Shown here in pieces: positions 50,901-63,623 of a DNA stretch of 64,000 bases. The stretch's first letter is position 1. The number at the start of each line of letters is the position of its first letter. The DNA is taken from positions 16,453,154-16,517,153 of the forward strand of contig JACDQD010000002.1 in assembly GCA_019843655.1 (NCBI GenBank), given 5' to 3'. A program made the translations under genes and the position numbers. The stretch comes from Lethocerus indicus (lineage: Eukaryota; Arthropoda; Insecta; Hemiptera; Belostomatidae). Below the pieces are notes generated by a model, which was not told the origin of the DNA, made no database searches, and was given only the letters and a program-made list of their open reading frames with translations.

Positions 50901-53900
50901 GCTCGCGGACCTCCAAATAAGTATCTTAAATATTAATTCTAACTTTAGTCAGCGACGAGACAGGCTTCAATGTATTAGGCTGAGAGCGGGGTGCGGGTCG
51001 GGCGGCATAACGGAAAGGAGGGCACGTTCTAAGCCGAGGTGGGAAGGGAGTCAATCAAGATAGAGAACAATCGTCCCTGGTGAGCAGGTAGAGGAACATC
51101 ACAAAGGGCCCAAATGCCGTAAGAAAAAAGGCCGAAAACCGGGGGCCGTCCCACCGATTGTCCCGGCTTCCGACAACCGGTGAAAACTAGTCATTTGATA
51201 TAATTTGTCGATCCGGTCGTGGAATAGCTAGTCACTGGAGGGCGCCATTGTGCCGACCTGCCGGTGACGGAAGTTGTAAATTGCCGTGTGTTTTGTACGA
51301 GCGGAACACGACTAAACGCCGCGGCTGGTGAATAAGAAAGGACGGCGGTAATGAAATTATCGGTGGAAGCGAAAAACTGCCACTGCCTATATCCCCCTTT
51401 TTTTTTGTTTGGCCGCGGAAGGAGCTCCGCTTCGACTTCCCGCCCATGGGAAACCGATGGCCCGCATTCTTGCATACCTGAGGCTCGAGATAAGGTACGG
51501 ATTACGCTATTCGGTTTCAACTCTGTCTGGAAGCAATCGGACGGAATTTCGGATGCGGCTGAAAAATCACCAGAGATGCTTCACTGGCTTTCGCATTGTA
51601 CGAATTTCAGAAACGGGCCGGAGTACGGGAATTATCGATCCATTACATCTGATTTACAGTACCGCCGTTATTTTTCAGCGTATACTCAGAAAACAGTAAA
51701 GTAAGATACATTTCTACACGCGCGTCACGCCAAGTTTTCATAGGCTTAATTTATTGAGCGACTACAAACTGCTCATGAATATACAAATAAATCTTAATTA
51801 CAATTTGGATTCTTTTGTAACATAAAATTCGAATTGGTATATAATTTAGAGTTAATTTAAATGTCTTTTTCCATTATATCGTTATTAATTTAGGACGGCA
51901 TTGACGATAAATATAAATAACCAACATAATTCATGAAATAATTGCAGTAATAACTGTCATACGCTAACTTTCGCTACATCTTTAAAAAACAATGCCTTAA
52001 ATATTAAATTGCGTACATTGCTTCCTTACAAAAACAGAAATGGTAAAAAACTATCGTCTCTGTAATAAGTCAGGTTGTTTATTATGTAAGAATATATTAA
52101 AGCGAGAATATATTAATAAATATATTATATAACCAAAAGTTAACAACAGAAAAAAACTTTCAACAGTATATTTGGTTCGTATTTCTCGGGCAAACACAAA
52201 AATCTACAAAAAAAACCATTAATCTTTCTCGTTCACGCCAAATCTAGCTCCGAATTTAGAACGTTATCTGATGGCCACGTTTGGCCAGATGTTTGTCGCG
52301 TCACTGTTTTCTTATTTTAACACTTTTATCTTCAGTCCAATAGTTTCAGGGCTAATCTGCCTGACATGCCCCGCGCTCTGTAACAACATAAAAATAGTCG
52401 TTTAATTACTTTTCTGCCTAAGTTAATGCAGTAGATTTATTTTCTGATCGTTTCGCATCCGGTCCATAATTTTTGATTGTAAGGACTCTTGTGTATAACG
52501 CAGCCTTCGAACAGACAGAAATGCTTCCTGAGCAACTTCTGATTCGTTGCTGAGTACAATAATGTCACTAACTCAGAATTAATAGATGTACTCACTCTCG
52601 GAATACACTGACAATAACATGTAATAAATTGTACATTGTGTTTTAAACAAACATAAAAAATCAAATTGCTTTCTCTCTCCTTATACATATATAGAGCAAC
52701 TAAAGTTTGACCTCTAGCAATGCAAATCATGCTCTGGCTTGCAACCCGTACCTGGCGCGACCTCCCCCAACTCATGATCATTCAGTCAATACCAATTTCT
52801 GAAGAATGGTTCGTGATTGAATTGAAACAAATAAATACTCTCTATGTTCAGTAAAAATATAAGCATATGTTTGTATCTACTTTCTAGGTCATGACTTTTA
52901 TAGAAATAATACTGTTTGCATGAAAATACAGTCTGGGCCTATGCAGAAATTAATTTAATTTGTAAATGTTCATAAAACGTAGTGACATCAACACCGACAG
53001 TTATTATTTATGAAATCAGGGAAATTGGCTCGGCCTGTTCAACGATTGATTCTTTTCATACTCCGAAAAGTTTCAAATACCACGTGTATGATGCGAAAGA
53101 GAGAAAATTAAACTAGACCGTTAATCGCCATTGGAGCCAGCAGTGCTGGCTGATTTCCCCTCTGGTGGGCACCCTCTTCACATTTCATTTCCCGCCCTTC
53201 TTCGGCCCCCTCTATCCCGTCCCTTCGGTACCTCTTGACCGGATATCGATTAAGCTCAAAAAACAACCAATAGGTTTCGACATCCGGCCTTGGGAAAGAT
53301 GGCCGAAAAGTCGTACAGAACAAATAAGGCAAAATACTCGTTGGACATTAAATGCTGGCAGAACGCACAAAACGTTCGTAGAAACTGTCTGGAAAATCGG
53401 TGGACATTCCTCGTTATTTTTTAGTTTCCAACTTTTCAATCCTCTCTATAAGGTATTTAAAAAATTCAATCGCTATCTCAGGAATGTTTGAGAGGAGCGC
53501 GCCCTTCGAACGGTCAATCGCACTCTCCTAAACTACGCTTAAATTGCCCCCTTCCGCCCGTTCGGTTGTCACACAGCGCAGGATGTAATTACGTGACCGC
53601 GCAAATTAGCGTTCTGTTGTCCGGACATATTTGTTTGATTTTCTATTATTCGCCACTGCCGTATTTACACTACTAGGCAAGGGCATGTTCGGTTTACACC
53701 GGAGAAACTACAAATCCATTGAGTTGAAATTGATGATACCACTGATATATATTCGACATATATAGGTAAGAGTAGTATTTGTCCAACGCAATTACTGTGT
53801 AACTTCGGCGACTTCTTGGAAATAGTGTTATACTTCTATGCATGAATTTTAAATGTTCTTCTCCGTGTATATCTGGGATTCTAGATTGGATGTTGAGGAG

Positions 53901-54100
53901 CCGAAACCACCCTAGCCGCGAGGAAGCCCGTTTTCCAGGCCGGGTTGTAAACGTGGTGACAGAGACTTATAGTTTAATGCATTATAGTTTAATTACAGCC
54001 GCCAAACGAAAGCCTGTGAAACGCACACGTCATAGGCTTCCGACATTTCATATTATGGCCGAAAACGACCCGGTGAAGAACCAAACGACTCAGGGGAGAC
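47991..54100. other. Mostly AT-rich noncoding region, no gene seen
   Basis: Octamers at 48783-48790 and 52720-52727. Balanced patches at 49400-49700 and 50980-51480. GAATATATTAA occurs at 52090-52100 and 52106-52116. Frames at 51191-51520 (minus) and 51351-51704 (plus) overlap on opposite strands and have no domain. Frames at 49244-49543, 52437-52781, 53165-53491 and 53842-54192 are likewise unrecognised. Confidence 0.55.
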
Positions 54101-54133
54101 GGGTAATATTCACCCAACGGATACAATACTTGG

Positions 54134-54151
54134 ATATATTGTACAATATAT
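54134..54151. repeat. 18-bp perfect palindrome
   Basis: ATATATTGTACAATATAT is fully self-complementary. Direct repeats ATACAATAC lie at 54121-54129 and 54150-54158, one on each side, the second overlapping the palindrome end by two bases. Confidence 0.95.
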
Positions 54152-54605
54152 ACAATACACTGTCGGGAAGACCCCGCGCTAAGACCTGGTAGTAATAGTA
54201 CACACAGTGGCAGTGATGGAGGCAAACGCGCGGACTCGGCAGCCTCGAACGCCATTATCGCTCGGCCGGATGCAACGGGCGTTGAAATGGAGGTAAAATA
54301 AACATTGGGGGTGACCGATCCGACGATAGATAACCGACATTCGTAAATTAACTCGAGCAGGGAAATAAAGCGTAGAGAGAGAGAGAGAGCTCGACCCCCT
54401 CTCCCTAACCCAGATGTGCCACCCTCCCGGCTCCACGCCCTCCCTCCTCTTGTAAATAACGAGCGTCGACAATAAATAACTCCGTTTCCGCAGTTTAATA
54501 TCAATTTAATGATTGTCCGACTGATGAAATAAAGGCGGCCACTTACGTTTTCCGGCCGTTGAGGTTAACCGGCCGTTATACAGACAATATATAATGTATA
54601 ACGAA

Positions 54606-54622
54606 CCTACCGATTCGGTAGG
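54606..54622. repeat. 17-bp palindrome
   Basis: CCTACCGA, T, TCGGTAGG: eight exact pairs around one central base, with a mixed GC/AT composition that makes chance less likely than for the AT-only ones. Confidence 0.9.
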
Positions 54623-56190
54623 GTGGATTGAACGAAATTACAATTTCCGATTAAAAATTAGCAATGAAAATTGAATTTTGAGGAACACCTGAATGTTTAC
54701 ATACCCCACTATATCGCTGACAATAGCGGCAGGACGAAATTTTAACAGTTATCGAATATTATTCAGGAGCATATCGGCGAAAGCAAATACGCGCTATATA
54801 CTGAGGGACATAAAATTTATTCGTTTTGATCGAAGAGACTATCGTACTTAAAAAAATCGTACCGTGTTTAAAATAATCACAAAATAGTACGGATCTATTC
54901 TAGAGTCTAATGCCAATGCATTAGGATAAAAATTACCGTCATTCAGCCGAAGACAAACTCTCACTACAGTCAGATATGAGTTATTCGCTTCTTCTTTGAG
55001 TACTTAACTTATTCAGATTTCAATGTCACCATACTGTTTCTTTTTAAATGCAATACTGCCTGGGCGATTTCCAGAGCAGTTGTAATCCCCGAGTTGTGTT
55101 ATAAAAATAAGACAATTCTAAACTGTTACGGGGTATGGCTGGGGGTAGAGGACTTGGGGCGTTGGTGATTTCCCAACGCGATCCAACTCCCCCACGGCTC
55201 AATCCCTTTCGCAATCGTTATTGGAAGCGGGCGCGGAAAAAATACACACGTGGTGAACACTCGCCTGTCATTGTAAGGACAGATATTAAATTTCTGTTCT
55301 GGTTTTTTTTTCGTTCGTGTCAAGCCGAGATGTCGAAACGGTGATATTATTTATAGCCCAGACGACGACGGCTGACATGTTTAATGTTTCTAGGAATGAA
55401 GTAAAGCGGCCGTGAAATATCGGAAAACCGGCCAGATAGAACTGGAATTTTCAGTGCGAATTTATTGTTCGTCGGACTTTTAGGTTTATGTTAATTTAAA
55501 ATGAGCTATAAATAATAATCCAATAGATATAAAAAAATTAGTAGATGAAAAATAATTATTTCTCCGGTGGTTGTTAAAATATCTCTGCTAACACCATTCC
55601 CACAGAAATTAAAAGATTGGGTGTTTAGGCAAATCGAGTTGACACCATAAAATAATGAGATTTTGAGAAAATACATAATCGAACACTATCGTCGATACCT
55701 TGTCAACAGTGTGAGTTACGATTAAATAACTGCAAACTGAAGGAACAAGGGCAAAACTATTTTCATTAAGTCGGGATCATTAAGTAGGAGAGATTTTCAT
55801 TTTTACAAAAAGATATGATGTGTCTATCCACACAAAGAAGAACGAAATAGACGCGTAATTAATTATTAAAAACTATTAATTAAATAGTGGACCATGTTAT
55901 ACACTATGGAATTTTTCATACACAACTTATGTGGTCAATAATGACTATTTCTTTCTTCTGTGTGAACTTCATTAATAGTAACTGAGAACGTGAAGTCAGT
56001 TAACCGGGAATTTTACACGAGAAATCAGTAGTTCGACCAAATCCAATAACGACCTGTTTAATTCGGGCAGGATTTAAAAATGAGACAAGATTGGGGTGGT
56101 AGGTCGGGGAGAGTGATTCGCGGCCCGATGTCTGCCCCTGTTTGGAAGCGGTTATTCAGAGTGGAAAGCTATTTAGAAAAATAATCTGTA

Positions 56191-56890
56191 ATTTCTGGGC
56201 TAATTAAACCCGGTCGCAGAGGGGAGGAACAACTCGCCGCCGCCCCCACCCCACCACTCGGCCGGCTGTTATCACAGCTCTCGCAACTTTTCGCGCTTCC
56301 CCTTTATGCATTTTTAATTCCACAAAGCTTAGCACCACAATTCAGGTGTCCCATTTCCGCCTCCCGGATCCCCTCCACTTAATATAAATACTTTTTTACC
56401 CTCACGATTTCCGCAATGAAATATTACAATTGCGTTAAGTGTGATAAACGCTCCGGGCTTTATCCCGGGATTTTTCTCTTTCCCCTTTTTATTCCGCGGC
56501 CGCTTTTATGACTAAATTAATAAATTAAAAAGGGAGGGGAAATAAGTAGCGTTTATAATAGAGCTAATGACCTCTCGTTGTTGGCCATGGGGGAAGAATA
56601 AATTTTAATGGCGGATAGAGCGGTACTCTAATGGGTCGTTCTCCTCCTAAGAAAAGCCGACGCCCCATTATATTCGGTAAATGTCCTCCGGTCTGCGCCG
56701 ATAGGGCGGCGGCCCTCGGATCAGATATCCCGCTCGGCCGCCTTCCAAACGACAGGAAATGTAAAACAAAGCTATTTGTTATACGTCGAAGTTAATAAAG
56801 GAAATAATTTTTCACGCTATCCGCCCGCCACCCTCGGGCTAGGGGGTCCTCGGTATGCGACGATGAAATTGAAGCGTGTCCCTGCTCAAA
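56191..56890. other. Patchy GC/CpG-rich region
   Basis: GC-rich segments at 56200-56290, 56660-56760 and 56820-56870, separated by AT-rich stretches. No open frame of note. Confidence 0.45.
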
Positions 56891-58630
56891 GGCAATGCCT
56901 CTATTGTCATTATTCAATCATAAATTACTGAATTTTCCCCGAGTATTTCTATAAATTCGGGCTTTAATAAATTCGGTGTATGCGAGACTTTGCAAGTCGT
57001 GTTCGTCATCAAAAATCACTAAATATGATTTGCACATGTATCGTTGTGAAACTAATTAGAATGAAATTCAATGTCAAGTTCCAATTTTTCACACAGTGAG
57101 TGTTTTTTCAATATATTATATTTAATTATTGTTCAAAAATAATGTACAAATAAATACTTTTTTAGTTATTATTATTTTCGATTAATTTCGAATGTGCTTG
57201 AAATATAATATTAAATACAGTCTAACCCACCGATGACACGAGTTAAGAGGTGTATGATTTAATATATAAATTCATTTTTTTACATAACACCTTCTTCTCC
57301 TTCCTCAAACAACCAGGAGAGAACAGAGAAATTACAAGAAAGTTTGGAAGCGGTTGAAAATGTGTAAGGCCCGACCGAGTCTTGTGTGAGTACGGCGCAG
57401 CAGGTATGCTTTCAAAAGGAAGCGACCGGCATTTTTTAAACAAAGAAATTAGACGGTATCAAGAACCTGAATAGGACGTAGGCGTGTACCGGGTAGTAAA
57501 TTACACCAAGTAGCGAACTTAACGTGTTGGAACATGTTAATTAAGAATTAATTAGGGATAATTGAGGAACTGAAGACTACTTAATAGGAGCTCGGGCTAC
57601 GGACAGGCTTTCTGTTTACAAAAAAACGGCGCATTTTGGCAGTTGAACATTCAGTAGTTGTAGCACTCCTGTATAGCCATAACAAGGAAATATATTTTAC
57701 ATATTTCTGAATGCGTACACAAATTTAAGTTATTACTTATATATATACATAGATATTTTCTTCTATATAGATTTACTAACCGTGTCAATAATATAAATAG
57801 AATGTAAACCATTATAGTAGAAAGAGATTATTAATGAAATTTTCCATAAACTGAAAGTTTTGGTGGTGAAAATGGGTATGCTTTAAACTTTTAAATTATC
57901 CATGGCTATAATAATATTAGTAATCGGATATTTACTAGTCCGTATAACATGCAAATTAAAAATTAAGTGAGAACATCGATGCTCTAGGAGTGCGGTCATT
58001 ACACACGGAATTAATCGAAGAGTCGGTCTGTACGATCGGGAAGGGACGTGGCCAGGATACCCAACATTTATAATTGACCCATCTGATTTAATCTTCCAGA
58101 GTTCCCTTTAGATCGGTGCCCGTTAAGAAGTAACAATTACTAACCGAGAATGTTATATTTTATTTTGGCTAATTCTAGTTGAGGTCCCGGTGTCATAAAT
58201 TCGGTCTCGTTGGATTAGATAAGGATAATATGTAATTACTCGTTGGTCGAAAGTGATAAAGCTAAATTAGGGGATCCGATGTTAACTGGCCGATTGTTAT
58301 TGGCTTAAGTACAATGGAGGCCATCCGTCCCACACAACAATTAACAACTCCCTCCGCCCTTTTATACTTCTCTTTTTACTAAAGTAAATTAACTATGGAA
58401 CCAATTAATTTTCTATTCGTAAATTTATTGCAAATGTAGTTGTCAATCTGAACACATTGACTCCACAGTTGTTGACCTCAGTTGTTGAATTATTGAAAAA
58501 TCTTCATACCACAAGGGAGAAACTCAGTACACATTTTGGCGTAACTTAAATACAAGTGAAGGTTTTGTGTAGGCACAGAATCGAGATTTGAGTTATAATT
58601 CTGCACAGTTTAATGCTTCCAAGTTCTCTC
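56891..58630. other. AT-rich noncoding region, no gene seen
   Basis: Unique AT-rich DNA. Exact octamer ATGCAAAT at 57949-57956. The minus frame at 57243-57443 is unrecognised. Confidence 0.55.
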
Positions 58631-59070
58631 GAACGGACAATAACCGACTGGGGCCCTATAATGTTATCAGGGTGGTACCGCAACGCAAATCTGTACAATC
58701 ACTTGCAGGAACCGGCAACAGAAGTTCCGGAAGACTGGAGGGCGACTCGTTAAGTGCAGGAGGCCCGCCAAAAGGGAGAATCGCAATCGGTCGGAGCGAG
58801 AAGCGTGATTGAATCCTTATGTAAAACGGCCCTGTCCGGTCGAACAACAATCCGAGCGGTTTAAGAGTGTTGGAGGAATTAATATTAACGAGCGGGCCGG
58901 AGCACGGGCAGAAACGTGAGAGAATACCTCACCTCTCTCGGAGTCGGACGGTATCTGAAATCAGCGCTGAAATGAATAAGGAGCCGGCCCGGACTAGCTC
59001 CGGTACGCCCGGAGAATCGCCGATCACACGCCTCACTTCGAGTTCCGTACCCCCTGGCTAACTACGTTTC
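58631..59070. other. GC/CpG-rich noncoding island
   Basis: Dense CpG with CCGG and GCGAG words. Frames at 58588-58812 (plus), 58656-58850 (minus) and 58867-59061 (plus) have no domain. Confidence 0.45.
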
Positions 59071-59143
59071 ATCCTCAGTCGAAATTCCGGGACAATAAAA
59101 ATAATGGCGAATTTTAGATAAACGGCGTATTTGATTGCCCACC

Positions 59144-59160
59144 TCGGTTAATTTAACCGA
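59144..59160. repeat. 17-bp palindrome
   Basis: TCGGTTAA, T, TTAACCGA: eight exact pairs around one central base. Confidence 0.9.
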
Positions 59161-60869
59161 AATCTAATTGTCAGTACAGTACCTATACAATACGATCATT
59201 TTCTCAACAGGCGCCACGACTCAATTAATAGCTATATTCGTCTCAACTGGAGTACCTAAACCAGCAACCATCGCCATTTATTTTCGCTTCAATCCGTAAG
59301 AGGCTGATTCAATTCTTCTTCAAGTAATATAAACGAAATACTGTTTCTTTTGCCGTTACTACGCATTTGCTAGTTACCGTAATGTGTATCTCCAAGAGGA
59401 ACAGTGAAATACGTAGTATCGAATATGATGAAAACCCGATTTGGAAGTAGAAGAAAAGGATTAATAACCTTCAGGGGCCCCTTCGGAAATGGAGTGAGGA
59501 GGCATTTCTAACTGGCGGGCTTATGTAAGCGAGCGAGAGATATACAAGTATAATTAACAGGCGGGGGGTACACCTGCCTCTGGATCTTATTTCAGCCAGT
59601 ATGGGACGGGGTTCAGATTATATTCTTGAGATATGAGGAGGCCGGCCCACCGCCGTAATTCAAATTCCACTCGGGTCGAAACCGCTCTGCCCTCTTTCAT
59701 TAGGCACTGCTCGCAATTAGTCCAATTGCGCCTAATAAATTCGCGCCCGGTACCGTTTATGATTTTAAATTATCAGGATTTTCAAAAGAATTTCGGCCTT
59801 TCCTTTCTCGAATTCAAAATAAATCGGATCGACGAATGAGGGACCGGAAATGTAATTTGGAATACGGATATTCACGATCTTAACTGCTATTTTACCACTG
59901 TTAAGGTCTTTTACCTATTCGGTAAATACATTTTGCATTGTTAACGATCTGAAATGAATTGGATTTTAAAATTTGAATGTATGTTTTTATTTTATGGATT
60001 CTATTCGCGTTTAATTCTTTAATTTAAGCCCACAAAAACAATCTATGTTTCAATTTTGTATAGTAAAGTAATAAATTATTCTTTACATGTCCGTATTTTC
60101 TGTCTAAACGTCCGCTTAATAAATTATCAGTTGAACTAATAAGAGGTAGTCCAAAAGTTAAAAATTACAATAAATTACTTTGTACAACTTATTAAGGCCA
60201 AACGATTGAAATATTATAGTCCTTAATAACGGAAAGTTCCTCTCCTATAAAACAAATAATTGCCCGACGCAAAAGAATATGTCTAAAGAACACGCAATTG
60301 TAGTATTACAATTCGTTCCACGAAAGACAGACGGGGCAATTAATTCGCTTTAAAATACCGTCGTAAAAATACGAAATTATAAATTGCCGCGTTAACAATG
60401 GCCGGAGAAATAAGGCACGAATCGGGTGGGTTTCAACTGGGCTTAGACTGTCCGTCGGTACTAATTAAACGAATGTAGAGCAGATGTATGGCTGTGTTCA
60501 CACTGGAGACGTGAGAGGACAAGGCGGCGTGCCAACGGTGGAACCGACTCGGGGACCCCGAGTTTTGCAATCAGCCGAGGACCCTCATTGTGAACACATC
60601 TCATTAACACAAGTTCGAGACCTTACGTCCGGAGGACATGACTTACTTCATAGCGACGTCCCGATCGGGAGCATCCTCTTCTTCAGTCCGCAGTCGTTTC
60701 ACCGCAGCGACGAACCGTGCCCTTAAAAAAGACCCGTTCCCGAGCGACTTGGACGACTTGGGACGTCTGCCGGAATCAAACAGTTTCAGTCAATTGGCGT
60801 AACATGACTTACATGACTCAAGTGACTATGTCGGCACCTAATTACGGATCAATGAAAGTCACACACATA

Positions 60870-60887
60870 CACATATACCTATATGTG
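60870..60887. repeat. Hairpin, 8-bp stem, CC centre
   Basis: CACATATA, CC, TATATGTG: exact over eight pairs, directly after a short CA-rich stretch. Confidence 0.85.
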
Positions 60888-61134
60888 CAATGAATTGTAA
60901 TACGTACGGGAGAAAACACTTCAAAATTGATTCAAATACTGATGTATCCTGTCATCTATAATGCTTGTACATGTTTAAAACATTAGGTTTAAAACTGGAT
61001 GGGGTTTGGATCATTGAAGAAATTCTTCACAAGACGCTATCGACGGAATAATAGAAATATCACTCGGGTGGTCAATTCAGAGAACGTGGATTAAACCTTA
61101 AACGCCAATAAATAAAGTACAGGTGTTTTCGTCA

Positions 61135-61202
61135 CTCTCTTTCTCTCTCTCTCTGTATCGCTCCCTCCTTTGTTCGTGTGTGTGTGTGTGTGTGTGTGTG
61201 TG
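61135..61202. repeat. (CT)n and (TG)n microsatellites
   Basis: CT run at about 61135-61154 and an uninterrupted GT/TG run at 61176-61202, separated by 21 bases. Confidence 0.95.
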
Positions 61203-62147
61203 AGTGCGCGGAGGAAATCGTGCGTGATAGGAGGGCCGGGATGGGATATTGAAGGTAGAAGGAGAGTGAGCCCCGGCCAATCTGATACCTCCACACTTTC
61301 CCATCTCTCTTCTTCTCGCTCCGTCTCTCTCGCTCCCCATTGCCTCCCACTCGCTCTATCTCACTTACCCCCTCGCACAACTATCATTAACACGCCGGGG
61401 TCGGGCGAGACGGGGAAGGAGAAATAAGCAGACACTTCAACACCGCCTTCAACACAACCGATATAACCTTAGTATTAGTTACCGATCGTGAAATTCTCAT
61501 GACATTTAGAAATTGAACCGCGTCACAACGGCTATTGTAATACTGGGCTATTATCGCAGTTATTATTTCTTTTTTCCCGCATCGACCGCCGACTGCGCGG
61601 CCCGCTTTGGTCATTGCGGATATCCCTAATTAGAACGAAGTAAATAAGCATATATAAATTATGCAATGCAGCGATATTCTCCACACGATAGGAATACTAA
61701 ACACAATTTTATGCCTCCGTCCTTTCCTCGTTTAATTCGTCTCCTCTGAGGAAATTCATGCTACAGCCTTCAAAGGCCTCCATCACTCTGGTTACAAAGT
61801 CTGGAATTCAAAGTAGACAAAGTGTGTATTCGAGTGACAAAGTTTAAAAATTGACAATATTAAAAAAAGGAACGTCTTGAGGTGTTAAGGTCCTTACAAG
61901 CCAAGAAAAGAATTCAAATCTAGAATTTTTTCATTTAATCTTTTGGGAAGCAGCGAAATCATAATCTGGGCCAGCCGAAGTCGCTTCCCGGTTTATAAAA
62001 ATGCGACACGGTAGTCCCCTCCCGGAGTATGGTGAAAGTCGCCCGTCGATGGTATCGTTTATTTTCCGATGAAATAGTGTCACCGTCCATCTGCCCCGTT
62101 CAAAATTCATGAGTGAGCCTTAAACGACTTTAAAACGCCGACAGATG

Positions 62148-62159
62148 TTTCACGTGAAA
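62148..62159. repeat. 12-bp palindrome with E-box core
   Basis: TTTCACGTGAAA is self-complementary and contains CACGTG, the core bound by many bHLH factors. Binding is inference. Confidence 0.7.
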
Positions 62160-63604
62160 GCACACACGACGTTCAGTGTAACAGACGAGACAGGTTTTTT
62201 TGGAATGGTGAGTAGAGAACAGAAGCGCCGGAGTCAGGGTGTGCAAATGTTGAGGTCAACTTATTTGAGCTTTGACAATTCATCTGAGAACCGTTTTTAA
62301 TTCAAATGTAAATTATACAAGGATGAATGACCATAATTGCGAACCTAATAGTACTTTTAGAAATGACTGCGCTTATAAATTTACGTTGTTCTGTGTATTC
62401 CTTGGCGACTTACGTATGTTTGAGTGTACTCTGAATACCTGAATAATTGGGTGTTGTATTATATAAATGTATAAACCAAATCTCTTTACCACGGCTTTTC
62501 AAAACATGTTATTTCTTAATATATGCAGAAATATTTACATAAAAATTGTTTTTGTATTATGTAATTCCTGCTAGAAAAGTGACAATAATGTTACCGGTTA
62601 TTCGGTGTGAAATAATGAAAAGTAACACTGAAATGAGCAAAACTATACCGTCTACTGCATACAATCAAATTTTTCAAGATAAAAAATTCTAAATTTTATG
62701 TTATAATGGCAATATTAATTGCACAATAATTTGAAATGTACATAAGAAACAGGTGTCGTACAGCCGCTGTCGTGCTGCCTCGGTATGTGGACGTGACTCA
62801 CACCTAGTCCCATTAATTACCTTCACGACACCTCCCTGACCGCTTTATCGGGATATTCTGAGACATTTAAAAATACAATGAGTACACGTAATCACCCCGG
62901 AAGACGGTGAGGATTGAATAAGTAACCCGCGAATATCCTAATGTCATTTTGATGCTTGACTAAATCATGTCGCAAGGCAGTAATGAAGAGAGTAGAAGTT
63001 TATTTATGTTAATCTCAAGTTGGGTTAAAATAATAATTGGCCATTAATCAAACATATATTAAAATTCAATTTTATTATTAATTTAATGGAAAGTGGTCTT
63101 TTCAAATTCGCTAATCCGGCCGGAATGTTTTCATGAATTCCACAATAACGTGGGCAAAAATATATAGTAAATCAATTAAATTGTTTTTTATTTATAATAA
63201 ACGTTCGTTTAATGATACACACGCATTACATAACTAACCGTATAGTTAAAATTTTTTCGGTTTTAAAAACCAACATTGGAGTTGGTGATACAAATTCAAT
63301 ATTAATCGATTCGGACGATGAATGTGCCAACAGCTCGTAATCCTGCATTCAGCAACACTTCAAAATATTAGGAACTAATATTATTGATAAGTAAAATATT
63401 TTAATGGTCTGACCCCTCATGCTCGGATATTTATTGAATTATACGCATTCGGTCGTTAAGATATTAGTATTGTACTTCGATAGTATCGAGCCGGCCGCTA
63501 CAAGTTCACTTCGTGACTTTAATTTATTTAAGGCAACCGGTGGGCGTCGAGCAAAACGGACAGAGATACATAAGAAGTATTTCGCCACGTCCTGGCTATG
63601 GCGG

Positions 63605-63623
63605 GCCGCTGATTGGCAGCGGC
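63605..63623. repeat. GC-rich hairpin with CCAAT-box loop
   Basis: GCCGCTG, loop ATTGG, CAGCGGC: seven exact pairs, mostly G-C. The loop and neighbouring bases read TGATTGGCA, the complement of a CCAAT-box context. It could be a promoter-proximal element, but no gene start is seen nearby. Confidence 0.6.

Larger units (their letters stand above)
54101..56190. other. Noncoding region with a palindrome cluster
   Basis: Positions 54121-54622 are rich in short symmetrical elements, listed separately. A GA tract is at 54374-54389, and CCGGCCGTT occurs at 54552-54560 and 54569-54577. After 54650 the DNA is AT-rich with no further structure seen. The minus frame at 53989-54504 is unrecognised. Confidence 0.55.
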
